Numbered from the stretch's first letter, positions 36,831-45,787 are shown. The stretch: DNA of 64,000 nt from Dermatophilus congolensis (GCF_900187045.1 NZ_LT906453.1:1426001-1490000), one strand, 5' to 3'. The notes: generated from the sequence alone by a model not told the origin. A program made the numbers and translations.

Positions 36831-37949
36831 ATGTCCGCTACCTACATCGATATTCACGTCCTTCAGTCCGTTCCGCCGAGCAACATCAACCGCGATGACA
36901 CCGGAACTCCCAAGAACGCTTTCTACGGAGGTGTGCAACGAGCACGAGTCAGCAGCCAAGCATGGAAAAAAGCCACGCGTCAGGACTTCAGCCAGCACCT
37001 CGAAGCTAGTCACTTGGCTCTACGCACAAAACGCGCCGTGCAACAAATCACCGAACGGCTGGTAGCCACACACGCACTAGAACATGAAGACGCCACCAAC
37101 CGTGCTGTTGAGGCCATCACTCTGCTGGGGTTCAAATTAGAAAAAGGACGAACTAAAAAAGACGACACCGCAGAAGCCAACCTCACCGAGTACCTCACCT
37201 TTTTCAGCAACGCACAGTTGGACCGTTTCGCTGAAATCGCTGCCGCAGCCGCCCCCGGGGAAAAACTCGACAAGAAAGCCCTCACCGAGGCCGCACGGGC
37301 ACAACACGGCATCGAAGTTGCCCTTTTCGGAAGAATGGTCGCTGATGACAAGCAACTGAATGTCGACGCTGCCTGCCAGGTGGCGCATGCCATCTCCACC
37401 CACGCCGCCACAGTGGAACATGACTACTACACCGCAGTAGATGACAAAGCACCAGCTGACAACGCTGGCGCAGGCATGTTAGGCACAGTTGAATTCACAT
37501 CTGCGACTTTCTACCGATACGCAACAATCGCAATCGATCAACTCATCACAAACCTCGGATCAGAGGAAGCAGCGCTAACAGCAACGAAAGCATTCATCGA
37601 TGCTTTCGTGCGCAGCATGCCAACAGGAAAACAGAACACCTTTGCCAACCACACCCCGGTCGATGCTGTCCTGGTGCAGGTGAGGAAGGCGCCAACGAAC
37701 TTCATCGGCGCTTTTGAAGAAGCAGTTACCTCCGCCAGCGGCTACGTTGAGCCCTCTGCCCAAGCCTTGGCTGACTACGCACACGAAGTGGAAACCCAAT
37801 ACGCAGGAAAGCCTTTAGCTTCTTTCGTTGTCCGAGTGTCCCCTAAAGCAAAATCCCTTGACGATCTCGGAACGCGTTCCACACTGGATGAGCTTGGCTC
37901 CGCTGTCACTGCACACATGTCACACCGCACCGAGAGCGGCGACGCCTGA
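36831..37949 (+). CDS. cas7e: type I-E Cascade backbone subunit Cas7e (Cse4/CasC)
   Basis: RNA-binding backbone subunit, six copies of which coat the crRNA. The 372-residue protein starts with YIDIHVLQSVPPSNINRDD and the GVQRARVSSQAWKKATRQ loop characteristic of Cas7e, and contains GMLGTVEFTSATFYRYA and the thumb-like KQNTFANHTPVDAV segment. A clear AGGAGA ribosome site lies upstream. The stop shares a base with the cas5e ATG. Confidence 0.94.
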   Translation: MSATYIDIHVLQSVPPSNINRDDTGTPKNAFYGGVQRARVSSQAWKKATRQDFSQHLEASHLALRTKRAVQQITERLVATHALEHEDATNRAVEAITLLGFKLEKGRTKKDDTAEANLTEYLTFFSNAQLDRFAEIAAAAAPGEKLDKKALTEAARAQHGIEVALFGRMVADDKQLNVDAACQVAHAISTHAATVEHDYYTAVDDKAPADNAGAGMLGTVEFTSATFYRYATIAIDQLITNLGSEEAALTATKAFIDAFVRSMPTGKQNTFANHTPVDAVLVQVRKAPTNFIGAFEEAVTSASGYVEPSAQALADYAHEVETQYAGKPLASFVVRVSPKAKSLDDLGTRSTLDELGSAVTAHMSHRTESGDA

Positions 37950-38665
37950 TGGCGGTATTACTGCTCCGCCTCGCTGGGCCTTTGCAATCGTGGGGCGACT
38001 CCAGTCGATTCACGCAGCGGCTCACTCGAAGTGAGCCGACAAAAAGCGGGGTTGTTGGGTTGCTCGCTGCTGCACAAGGAAGACGGCGCAGCGACCCCAT
38101 CGAAGATCTTGCACATCTGCTGTTCGGCGTGCGAGTGGACCAACCTGGGCGCATTGTTCGTGATTTTCACACAGCCATTCGCTGGCAGGAGCCAAAACGA
38201 ACGTCAATGCCGCTGTCTTACCGCTACTACCTGGCCGATGCTGTGTTCGTAGCTGGGGTCAGCGGAGACCAGAACCTTCTTGAGGGACTCAACGACGCGC
38301 TGAAAAATCCATCATTCCCGCTTTATCTCGGACGGCGCTCTTGTCCCCTGTCAGGGCAGGTCAGCCTCGGTGTGCATGACGCCGAGCTGGAAGAGGCGCT
38401 CAGGCAGGTGCCTTGGCAAGCTTCCGCATGGCATCGCCGGAGACAAGGCAAAGAGATCGACCTTCCCCTGTACCTAGATGTGGGGGCAACAACAGTGACG
38501 GGCGACACAGTCACTGAAGTTGTCCGTGACGTCCCTGAATCATTCAGCCCGATCCGCCGTGAGTACGGATGGCGCGAAGTGGTGCGGGTTCAGCCACAGC
38601 GGGTTCACAACCCCGCCGGCCACGACCGTGACATGGACTTCATGGCTGTACTTGGAGGTGCCTGA
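37949..38665 (+). CDS. cas5e: type I-E Cascade subunit Cas5e (CasD)
   Basis: Binds the 5' handle of the crRNA at the Cascade tail. The 238-residue RAMP protein has the N-terminal LLLRLAGPLQSWGDSSRF motif and TRSEPTKSGVVGLLAAAQGR, both diagnostic of Cas5e, followed by YLGRRSCPLSGQV. It overlaps cas7e and cas6e by single bases, so the order cas7e-cas5e-cas6e is translationally coupled. Confidence 0.94.
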   Translation: MAVLLLRLAGPLQSWGDSSRFTQRLTRSEPTKSGVVGLLAAAQGRRRSDPIEDLAHLLFGVRVDQPGRIVRDFHTAIRWQEPKRTSMPLSYRYYLADAVFVAGVSGDQNLLEGLNDALKNPSFPLYLGRRSCPLSGQVSLGVHDAELEEALRQVPWQASAWHRRRQGKEIDLPLYLDVGATTVTGDTVTEVVRDVPESFSPIRREYGWREVVRVQPQRVHNPAGHDRDMDFMAVLGGA

Positions 38666-39318
38666 TGTTTTTAACCCGATTCGGGATTAACACATCACGT
38701 CGCGGAGCGCGACATCTTCTCAGCGCCCAGCAACGAATGCATGCAGCTGTGCTCGCAGGATTTCCCTCAGAAACCCCAGGGCGAGTCCTATGGCGCGTTG
38801 ACTCTAGCCCTACAAAAACTGACTTGTTCATAGTGAGTCCGAAACGCCCGGACCTTACTCATCTAGTTGAGCAGGCAGGATGGCCGACTACTGCAACCTG
38901 GGATACGGCGGATTACACGCCATTCCTTGAACGCTTAGAGGAAGGACAAAAATGGGCCTTCCGCCTCACAGCCAACCCCGTACGCAACATAAACGCAGGC
39001 CCAAACGAGAGAGGAAAAGTAAAGGCCCACGTCACTCCGGCACAGCAGCAAGAATGGCTGATGCGCCGTGCAGGCAAGTGTGGTTTCTCAATCGCTCAGA
39101 CAGAGACCAGGGACCCAAACCTAGTAGTCAAGAATCGCAATGCAGCCAGGTTTGAGCGCCGCCACGCCCAGCAGGGACGAAACGTCACGATCGCTATGGC
39201 AACATACGACGGCTTACTCCATGTCACTGACCCCGATGCTCTACGGGCAGCTCTCACTGAGGGAATCGGCCGCGCGAAAGCGTACGGGTGTGGCTTGATG
39301 ACCCTGGCCAAGGCCTAG
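38665..39318 (+). CDS. cas6e: type I-E crRNA-processing endoribonuclease Cas6e (CasE/Cse3)
   Basis: Cuts the pre-crRNA at the base of each repeat hairpin. The 217-residue double-RAMP protein starts with FLTRFGINTSRRGARHLL, then RMHAAVLAGFP (with the conserved His), has LWRVDSSPTKTDLFIVSP in the first domain, and ends with the glycine-rich loop GRAKAYGCGLMTLA. The 28-base repeats here have a strong GC stem (CCCCGC with GCGGGG), a fitting substrate. Confidence 0.94.
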   Translation: MFLTRFGINTSRRGARHLLSAQQRMHAAVLAGFPSETPGRVLWRVDSSPTKTDLFIVSPKRPDLTHLVEQAGWPTTATWDTADYTPFLERLEEGQKWAFRLTANPVRNINAGPNERGKVKAHVTPAQQQEWLMRRAGKCGFSIAQTETRDPNLVVKNRNAARFERRHAQQGRNVTIAMATYDGLLHVTDPDALRAALTEGIGRAKAYGCGLMTLAKA

Positions 39319-39328
39319 CGAGGGCCGC

Positions 39329-40288
39329 ATGAAACCCATACCGGGCATGCCGCCACCTGACCTTACCCAACTACAACGAGCCGAAGACCGACTCAGCTTC
39401 ATCTATGTAGAACGCTGCACCGTTCACCGCGACGGCAATGCCGTAACAGTGACTGATGAGCGGGGAATCGTGCACATCCCATCAGCTACGTTAGGTGCTC
39501 TGCTGCTTGGCCCAGGTACACGCGTAACTCATCAGGCAATGATGCTTTTAGCGGAGAGCGGCTCTACAGCTGTCTGGGTTGGTGAGCGAGGAGTCCGGTA
39601 CTACGCGCACGGGCGCTCCTTGGCCAAGTCATCACGGCTACTGGAGGCACAAGCAGCGCTGGTCACTAATCAGTCTTCTCGCTTGGCTGTGGCAAGGCGC
39701 ATGTATGCCATGCGTTTTCCAGACGAAGACGTAACCGGTTTAACGATGCAGCAGCTCCGTGGCAGAGAAGCAGCCCGCGTGCGACGTGTCTATCGAGGTG
39801 CCTCGAAAGCTACAGGGGTTCCATGGGCTCGACGTGACTATTCCCGGGAAGATTTTTTCAGCTCCGACCCCATCAATCAGGCTCTATCGGCAGCGACAAC
39901 ATGCCTATACGGGATAACGCACGCCGTCATCGTGGCCTTGGGATGCTCACCTGGGCTGGGGTTCGTCCATACGGGGCACGTTCGTTCCTTCGTGTTCGAC
40001 ATCGCTGATTTATATAAAGCAGAGATCGCGATCCCTGTCGCATTTGCAGTAGTGGCTGAAAAACCAGAAGACATCGCAGGAGAGACCCGACGTGCTGTCC
40101 GCGACGCTGTCTACGACGGAAAAATTCTCAACAGATGTGCACGGGACATTCGCGCTCTTCTCCTTCCAGATGATCCCGTCGACACCGAAGAAGACTGGGA
40201 TGTCACCCTCCTCTGGGACGGCGGAAACCGACGGGTAGCTGGAGGTATGTCCTATGGCATAGATGATGAGGTGGAGGTGCCGTGGTAG
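39329..40288 (+). CDS. cas1e: type I-E CRISPR integrase Cas1e
   Basis: Metal-dependent integrase that, with Cas2, inserts new spacers. The 319-residue protein is full length: RLSFIYVERCTVHRDGNAV at the N-terminus, GPGTRVTHQAMMLLAESG, a glutamate-bearing helix near residue 140, and the metal-binding His/Asp motif HTGHVRSFVFDIADLYK (about 210-226). A GAGGG site sits in the ten-base gap from cas6e. The stop overlaps the cas2e GTG. Confidence 0.95.
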   Translation: MKPIPGMPPPDLTQLQRAEDRLSFIYVERCTVHRDGNAVTVTDERGIVHIPSATLGALLLGPGTRVTHQAMMLLAESGSTAVWVGERGVRYYAHGRSLAKSSRLLEAQAALVTNQSSRLAVARRMYAMRFPDEDVTGLTMQQLRGREAARVRRVYRGASKATGVPWARRDYSREDFFSSDPINQALSAATTCLYGITHAVIVALGCSPGLGFVHTGHVRSFVFDIADLYKAEIAIPVAFAVVAEKPEDIAGETRRAVRDAVYDGKILNRCARDIRALLLPDDPVDTEEDWDVTLLWDGGNRRVAGGMSYGIDDEVEVPW

Positions 40289-40647
40289 TTCTCGTCCTTA
40301 CTGCCTGCCCAGCAGGACTACGCGGCTATTTAACGCGCTGGCTCCTCGAGATCAGCCCGGGAGTTTTTGTTGGAAACGTAAATTCACGAATCAGGGAGCC
40401 CATGTGGCTGGAAGTCATCGAGCACGCCAAAGACGGAAGAGCACTCCTGGTTTATTCAGTGAAAGGAGAACAACACATTGAGTTCAAAGTTCACCGACAT
40501 GACTGGGAGCCGACCGACTATGACGGCATCCAGCTGATGAGACGTCCCACCGAACCAACTCAACGCGCTGGAGGTCTCCGGCATGGATGGAGCAAGGCCA
40601 GCCGATACCGGCGATCTCAGACACGAAAACCGAAGCTGGAATCCTAA
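40282..40647 (+). CDS. cas2e: type I-E CRISPR adaptation protein Cas2e
   Basis: Structural partner of Cas1 in spacer acquisition. The 121-residue ferredoxin-fold protein starts VVLVLTACPAGLRGYLTRWL, followed by EISPGVFVGNVNSRIRE and the DGRALLVYS strand typical of Cas2e. It overlaps cas1e by seven bases. The C-terminal 30 residues are basic and extend beyond the usual core. Only 30 bases separate its stop from the first repeat. Confidence 0.94.
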   Translation: MVVLVLTACPAGLRGYLTRWLLEISPGVFVGNVNSRIREPMWLEVIEHAKDGRALLVYSVKGEQHIEFKVHRHDWEPTDYDGIQLMRRPTEPTQRAGGLRHGWSKASRYRRSQTRKPKLES

Positions 40648-40677
40648 ACGCAGAAAAGAATATGCTGGTCACGAAGT

Positions 40678-41251
40678 GTGCTCCCCGCGCCTGCGGGGAT
40701 GAGCCGGGCCTGGATCAGCTCACCGCGAAGGTTAAAAGGTGCTCCCCGCGCCTGCGGGGATGAGCCGCTTCGTGACCACATCACACGCGGAACCTGGAAG
40801 TGCTCCCCGCGCCTGCGGGGATGAGCCGGCTTTCGTGTCTGGAGGACGGGCGGGGCGGATGTGCTCCCCGCGCCTGCGGGGATGAGCCCGCCAACGTAGC
40901 CCGAGAAATACCCTCCGAGCCGTGCTCCCCGCGCCTGCGGGGGTGAGCCTGGGCCTGACCTTGCCGGTGTTCGTTTTGAGCTGTGCTCCCCGCGCCTGCG
41001 GGGATGAGCCTGGGCCTGACCTTGCCGGTGTTCGTTTTGAGCTGTGCTCCCCGCGCCTGCGGGGATGAGCCCGTGAAGCGGTGTTTGCTCTGGTTGTACT
41101 TCGCGTGCTCCCCGCGCCTGCGGGGATGAGCCCGACACCGGCCCGCTATAACCCCACGGACCCACCGTGCTCCCCGCGCCTGCGGGGATGAGCCGGTGAG
41201 ATGGCAGGTCAACGCGCTAGCGAGCCTGTGCTCCCCGCGCCTGCGGGGATG
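40678..41251 (+). CRISPR. type I-E CRISPR array, 10 repeats and 9 spacers
   Basis: The 28-base repeat begins GTGCTCCCCGCGCC and ends GGATGAGCC, with a CCCCGC/GCGGGG hairpin. Repeats start at 40678, 40739, 40800, 40861, 40922, 40983, 41044, 41105, 41167 and 41228. Spacers are 33 bases, except the eighth (34). The fifth repeat has one A-to-G change (GGGGGTGAGCC). The tenth matches only its first 24 bases, marking the distal end, so the leader side faces cas2e. Spacers five (40950-40982) and six (41011-41043) are identical, leaving eight different spacers. No spacer target is recognisable within the window. Confidence 0.98.
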
Positions 41252-41437
41252 CGTGGGCCAGGGGGATTCATACTCGGGGATGATGCCTGGTGCCGTCGAG
41301 GTGCCTTAGCGTCGTGGCTGATAGGCCCAACATAGTTTTTCCGGTTTTACCGCAAAGGAATCGAGGCTGCTTTCCCCTGGGGAACATGCGGGGTACCTGG
41401 TCGTGATTTTGGGTCGAAGGCTCTGGGAAAGGTATCG

Positions 41438-42520
41438 ATGCTAAAACGAAGCCGCTGGCCCCTGCCGGATGTGCTCCTGGGGGTGGCAGTCGCAGTGCTT
41501 GGGCCCCCTTTTGCTGTCGTTTTCCAGCCTGCACTGTGGGTGACAGTGCTCGTGTTCGCAGTATTCGTTGCCCTCGTGCCTGTGATTGCTATGCGCAGGA
41601 AACGGGCAACTCTGTGCGTTGCGGCGGGGCTGGCAGCAGCAGCTGTGCTTATGGCGATAACGCCGGTGATGTCACTGCACATTGGGCTCGTGGTGGCGGT
41701 CACTGTGCACTCGGCTGCGGCTCGTCTTTCGTCCAGGTGGATGTGGGTGACCCTCAGCCTTGTCGCCTCAATGGTTGTCATCGCCGTGGCTTTTCGACCC
41801 CACACTCCCGCTCTGATCATCGGCGCTGTGGTCACCCTGGCCATAGCGGCGGTCGCTGCGCTGACAGGGTTACTCAACCGGCGAGAACGTGAACATAACG
41901 AACAGCTTCTGGCCCTACAGCGTTCTGAAGAGCGAGCAGCTGTTGCGCGCGAACTGCACGATATCGTCGCCCATTCGTTGGGCGTCATTGCTGTGCAGGC
42001 AGAAGGCGCCCGGTACGCCGGGGGCGACAATCGCCAGCTTGAACAGGAAACTCTCGAACGGGTCGCTGCTATTGCACGCACATCTTTACGCCGAGTTCGT
42101 GAGTTGGTTGTGGCGCTGCGCTCGCAGGATGAGCAACTGGCTTTGATTCAGGATGGTTTTGACCAGATCGCGGAGGTTATTCGAAACATCCAGGCAGCTG
42201 GCCTAGAGATCTCCGCCGCGTTGCCGCAACCGTGGCCAGAGGCCGACATGCTGGTCCAGGTGACTGTTAATCGCATCCTCACCGAGGGGTTAAGTAATGC
42301 CGTGCGCCACGGTTGCGGGCCAGCAAGCCTCGATGTGCGGGTACTGGGGGAAATGATGGTGATTGAAATCTGTAACCCCTGTAGCCGGTCATCGAAAGAA
42401 TCCGGTATGGGGCTGGCGGGGCTACAAGAAAGGGCACAGTTGATCGGGGGGCGCTTGAACAGTGCCCCGGACCCCACAGGTGAGATGTGGCTGCTCACTG
42501 CGGAGATTCCGCTGTCATGA
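41438..42520 (+). CDS. sensor histidine kinase, HisKA_3 (NarL-type partner)
   Basis: A 360-residue kinase with about five to six transmembrane segments in residues 10-145 and no large external domain. It belongs to the class of intramembrane-sensing kinases often paired with peptide-antibiotic ABC transporters. The phosphorylated His174 lies in RELHDIVAHSLG. The HATPase region shows EGLSNAVRHG (N box) and GMGLAGLQERA. A GGGAAAGG site precedes the ATG. It overlaps the regulator gene by four bases. Bases 41252-41437 between the array and this gene hold no gene I can support. Confidence 0.88.
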   Translation: MLKRSRWPLPDVLLGVAVAVLGPPFAVVFQPALWVTVLVFAVFVALVPVIAMRRKRATLCVAAGLAAAAVLMAITPVMSLHIGLVVAVTVHSAAARLSSRWMWVTLSLVASMVVIAVAFRPHTPALIIGAVVTLAIAAVAALTGLLNRREREHNEQLLALQRSEERAAVARELHDIVAHSLGVIAVQAEGARYAGGDNRQLEQETLERVAAIARTSLRRVRELVVALRSQDEQLALIQDGFDQIAEVIRNIQAAGLEISAALPQPWPEADMLVQVTVNRILTEGLSNAVRHGCGPASLDVRVLGEMMVIEICNPCSRSSKESGMGLAGLQERAQLIGGRLNSAPDPTGEMWLLTAEIPLS

Positions 42521-43212
42521 CCGTAATCAAGGTTGGGCTCGTCGATGATCAAGAGCTGTTCACTAGCGGTTTGGCGTTGATCGTCGATTCTCAAAAAGAC
42601 CTTGCGGCGTGTTGGCAGGCACGGAACGGGCGAGAAGCTTTGGACTGCCAGGCTGCGACACGGGCGGACGTGACCCTTATGGATGTGCGGATGCCTGTGA
42701 TGAACGGACTGCAAGCAATCAAGCGATGGTTTGGCGGCCGCGTGATCGTGCTAACCACCTTCGATGACGAGGACTACTTGACTGAAGCCTTGGCACACGG
42801 GGCCAGTGGTTTTCTTGTTAAAGATTCTGCCCCCAGAGACATTCTGGCTGCGGTGCGCACCGTGCACGCTGGTGATGCAGTCATTTCCCCACGCTCAACA
42901 CGTCAACTCCTTGCTCGGGTTCAGCCTGTCCTGCGTTCCTCAACTGGTGTCGCGCAGGCTACGCAACGGGTTGGATTGACGGCACGTGAAGTGGAGGTGC
43001 TGACGCTAGTGGCGTCGGGGCTTAGTAACGCTGAGATCGCCGAAAAGCTCTGGATTTCTCTACCAACGGTCAAAACACATGTGAGTCAGGTCTTTCACAA
43101 AACGGGTAGTCGGGATCGTGTGCAAGCTGTTCTGTGGGCCTGTGCGCATGGGGTGATCACCCGAGACAAGCTCTTGAAAGAACTCATGCTTGCGACTGAT
43201 GTGCCGCTCTAG
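42517..43212 (+). CDS. LuxR/NarL-family response regulator
   Basis: A 231-residue regulator. The receiver domain starts VGLVDDQELFTSGL with the phosphorylated Asp in TLMDVRMPVMNG and the conserved Lys in GFLVKDSAPRD. The C-terminal LuxR-type helix-turn-helix is LTAREVEVLTLVASGLSNAEIA. It should be phosphorylated by the kinase upstream and probably controls the ABC transporter genes that begin 60 bases downstream. The ATG at 42517 overlaps the kinase stop. Confidence 0.92.
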   Translation: MTVIKVGLVDDQELFTSGLALIVDSQKDLAACWQARNGREALDCQAATRADVTLMDVRMPVMNGLQAIKRWFGGRVIVLTTFDDEDYLTEALAHGASGFLVKDSAPRDILAAVRTVHAGDAVISPRSTRQLLARVQPVLRSSTGVAQATQRVGLTAREVEVLTLVASGLSNAEIAEKLWISLPTVKTHVSQVFHKTGSRDRVQAVLWACAHGVITRDKLLKELMLATDVPL

Positions 43213-43272
43213 CTCCCGGATCAATATGACAGGGAGGGAATTTCGGCAACTAGGCACATCGGAGAAGCAGCC

Positions 43273-44229
43273 ATGAGCAGTGATTTAAAGGTTCAGCCCC
43301 ACGCAGACCGCGCCGCAGGCAGATACGCCCAGGCAGCAATCCGAACCCATTCTCTAACAAAGGAGTACCGGGGTATCCCTGTCGTGGACCGCGTATCCAT
43401 CACGGTGCCTGAACAGAGCGTTTACGGTTTCCTCGGCCTGAATGGGGCAGGCAAGTCCACGACGATGAAAATGCTGCTTGGCCTGATCAGGATTTCGTGT
43501 GGCCAGGCCACCGTGCTGGGGCGTGACATTCGTGCAGGTCGTGCAGAGATTCTGGCCGCAACTGGTTCGCTAATCGAGGGCCCGTCCTTTTACGGGCATC
43601 TGACCGGGGCGCAGAACATGGAAATTGTTCGACGAGTTCGCGGGGCACGGTCGGACATTTACGGGCTGCTTGCCTACCTCGGCTTGGAAAAAGCTCGCGA
43701 CAAGAAAGTACGCGAGTACTCGTTGGGAATGAAACAGCGTTTGGGAATCGCGATGGCTCTGATTGCCGAGCCCCGACTGCTTATTCTCGATGAGCCCACT
43801 AACGGTCTGGATCCGGCTGGCATTCACGAGATTCGTGAGATGATCCGGCGTTTCCCAGCTGATCACGGTCTTACGGTGCTGATGAGCAGTCACATTCTCA
43901 GTGAGGTGCAGCAGGTCGCTGACAACATCGGCATCATCCACCGTGGCCGTCTGGTCTTCGAAGGGCCGCTAGAGGCATTGCGTGGCGCCTCGCAACTGCG
44001 GCTTCGGACTAACAATGACAGTCTCGCCCACGCCTATCTGCGTGCGAATGGGGCCCCGCTGCAGCCGGACTCTTTGACATTGCCGTGGCTGGATGACGTA
44101 ACAGTGGCCACGATGGTGCGCGACCTGCTTAGACAGGGGATCGACGTATATCGCGTAGAGGGATATGAGGAGACGCTAGAAGATGTGTTCCTGCGCATCA
44201 CAGGTGAGGCGCAGGAGGGGCAGTGGTGA
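43273..44229 (+). CDS. ABC transporter ATP-binding protein, lantibiotic-immunity-like
   Basis: A 318-residue ATPase with Walker A GLNGAGKST (about 55-63), signature YSLGMKQR, Walker B LLILDEPTNGLDPAG and the switch His in SSHILSE. The general pattern, including LTGAQNMEIVRR and IIHRGRLVFEG, resembles the NisF/SpaF/MutF group that exports lantibiotics for self-protection. It has an N-terminal tail of about 25 residues before the domain starts. It is followed by two permease genes with overlapping junctions. Confidence 0.88.
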   Translation: MSSDLKVQPHADRAAGRYAQAAIRTHSLTKEYRGIPVVDRVSITVPEQSVYGFLGLNGAGKSTTMKMLLGLIRISCGQATVLGRDIRAGRAEILAATGSLIEGPSFYGHLTGAQNMEIVRRVRGARSDIYGLLAYLGLEKARDKKVREYSLGMKQRLGIAMALIAEPRLLILDEPTNGLDPAGIHEIREMIRRFPADHGLTVLMSSHILSEVQQVADNIGIIHRGRLVFEGPLEALRGASQLRLRTNNDSLAHAYLRANGAPLQPDSLTLPWLDDVTVATMVRDLLRQGIDVYRVEGYEETLEDVFLRITGEAQEGQW

Positions 44230-44978
44230 TGATCTCCGTTGAACTGATGAAGTGGCGGGGCCGTCACATTTTATTGATCAGCGGGCTGCTGACTCTTGCG
44301 CTGCTGGCATGGGCAGGCATGGTGATTGTCAAGCTGCAACGGGCCCCATCAACTCCCGCGGCCGGCAAAGTGGCAGCGAGTACGGTGCAGACCGGTACTC
44401 AACTGATGTCGTTGCTGTTGCCAGTGATGGTGGCAATCATTGCCTCTCGTATCGTCTCGATCGAGCACGATGACCGAATGCTTCAGATGCTGCGCAGCCT
44501 TGGGTGCTCCTCCTGGCAGAGCGCGGTGAGTAAAACCATGCTGACATGGGGGTTGGTGTCCGGTTTCCTGGGCATCTATTGGGTGCTGGTGTGCCTGATC
44601 GGCAGTGTCTTTGACGCTGGCCCTGCCTTGGTGCAGCTGCTGTCTGTGCTGTCCTGCCTGGTTATTGCGGCCGCAGCCCTCTCAGCGGTTCACCTTGGCC
44701 TTGGAATGGCATTCGAGAACCAGTGGGTCACTTTGGGTGCAGGAATCATCGGTGGCTTGTTCGGTAGTGCCTCGCTGCTGATGCCTCCGGTAGTGGCTGC
44801 CCTTACCCCATGGACTCTTATCGGTGGTGCATCTTCGGTCCGGTTGACCATGATCGATGGGCACGCCCAGTACGTTCATGTGTCATCAGTGGTGCCATTG
44901 CTCATCGGGCTGGCGGGTGTGCCTCTGTGGTGGGGAGTTTCTGCTGCGCTTGTCGTCTGGAAGGCAGAAGAGCAGTGA
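44229..44978 (+). CDS. ABC-2 type permease, first of two
   Basis: A 249-residue membrane protein with six predicted segments, starting near residues 13-33 and ending with PLLIGLAGVPLWWGVSAALVVW. The cytoplasmic loop after segment two has SIEHDDRMLQMLRSLG. The same EHDDRxLQ motif occurs in the next permease, so the two are paralogues forming one channel. The AGGAGGGG site favours the ATG at 44229 over in-frame GTGs at 44223 and 44226. Confidence 0.82.
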   Translation: MISVELMKWRGRHILLISGLLTLALLAWAGMVIVKLQRAPSTPAAGKVAASTVQTGTQLMSLLLPVMVAIIASRIVSIEHDDRMLQMLRSLGCSSWQSAVSKTMLTWGLVSGFLGIYWVLVCLIGSVFDAGPALVQLLSVLSCLVIAAAALSAVHLGLGMAFENQWVTLGAGIIGGLFGSASLLMPPVVAALTPWTLIGGASSVRLTMIDGHAQYVHVSSVVPLLIGLAGVPLWWGVSAALVVWKAEEQ

Positions 44979-45730
44979 CTACGTCAGCCGCTGCGATGTG
45001 GAGCACCGAGATGACCAAGATGAGAGGTTTGCTCGCCTATTTCGTTTCGTTAGCTGTGTTTGCTGCCTTCAACATGGCAGGAGCAGCCGTCCACTACAAC
45101 AACAACCGAGTCCTCTTCGAGGCGCAGACAGTCACCTACCGTGTGCTATGGGGACAGTCGGGAGTCATATACGCCTACCTATTTCTGCCTATCGCGCTCG
45201 CGGCCTGGGTGGCGATGGCAGTCAAGGTTGAACATGATGACCGCAATCTGCAGCGCATGGCCGGGTATGCGGCCCTGTGCCGGCACGTGTTGCTCGGCAA
45301 GCTGTTAGCAATCGCTGTGATGGCTGTGATCGGGACTGTCATCTATTGGGTGGCCATGGCTGTGACCGGGCTGATGCTGGGTTTTGGTCTCAACGGCGAG
45401 CTGGGGACAACTTTGCTGGCCGCTCTGTCTGGAGCTTTGGGGGCCGCTGCGGTCATGACAGTGCTGCTCTACGTTGCCATGCGAGCGCGGAGTTTCGTCA
45501 CCCCCGTGGCAGTGGGGGGTGCTGGTTCGATGGTTGGGCTGGTGCTTGTTCTTGTGGCGCGGCCTCTAGCGCTGTTCTGGCCGTTCTGCCTACCTGGCAA
45601 TCTAATGTTCGTGCGTTCGGCTGGGCAGGTCTGTCTGGCTGAGGCGGTTGGTAACGTGGCGATGGCGTTGCTGTGGATGGCAGCTGCGATTGCTGTGCTG
45701 GTAGCGCACCTGAGGCGGCGAGAATTCTAA
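44975..45730 (+). CDS. ABC-2 type permease, second of two
   Basis: A 251-residue membrane protein with about six hydrophobic segments, MRGLLAYFVSLAVFAAFNMAGA being the first. It shares the KVEHDDRNLQRMAG motif with the preceding permease. The pair resembles the NisE/NisG or MutE/MutG halves of lantibiotic-immunity transporters. It starts at GTG 44975, overlapping the stop of the first permease. The open frame begins further upstream, but that part overlaps the first permease and has no family match. Confidence 0.82.
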   Translation: MTTSAAAMWSTEMTKMRGLLAYFVSLAVFAAFNMAGAAVHYNNNRVLFEAQTVTYRVLWGQSGVIYAYLFLPIALAAWVAMAVKVEHDDRNLQRMAGYAALCRHVLLGKLLAIAVMAVIGTVIYWVAMAVTGLMLGFGLNGELGTTLLAALSGALGAAAVMTVLLYVAMRARSFVTPVAVGGAGSMVGLVLVLVARPLALFWPFCLPGNLMFVRSAGQVCLAEAVGNVAMALLWMAAAIAVLVAHLRRREF

Positions 45731-45787
45731 GCCGCAGAGTAAGCGTGGCTAGAGGTGCTGTGCTGTGTGAGAGGGAAGGGGGAGGCG

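Noticed and set aside
40644-41212. Minus-strand open frames across the CRISPR array with recurring SSPQARGA / HPRRRGEH peptides
   Set aside because: They are translations of the repeats in two frames, a well-known false-gene artefact.
41252-41437. Possible insertion-sequence remnant after the CRISPR array
   Set aside because: No inverted terminal repeat, no direct repeat and no transposase motif; simply the intergenic region before the kinase.
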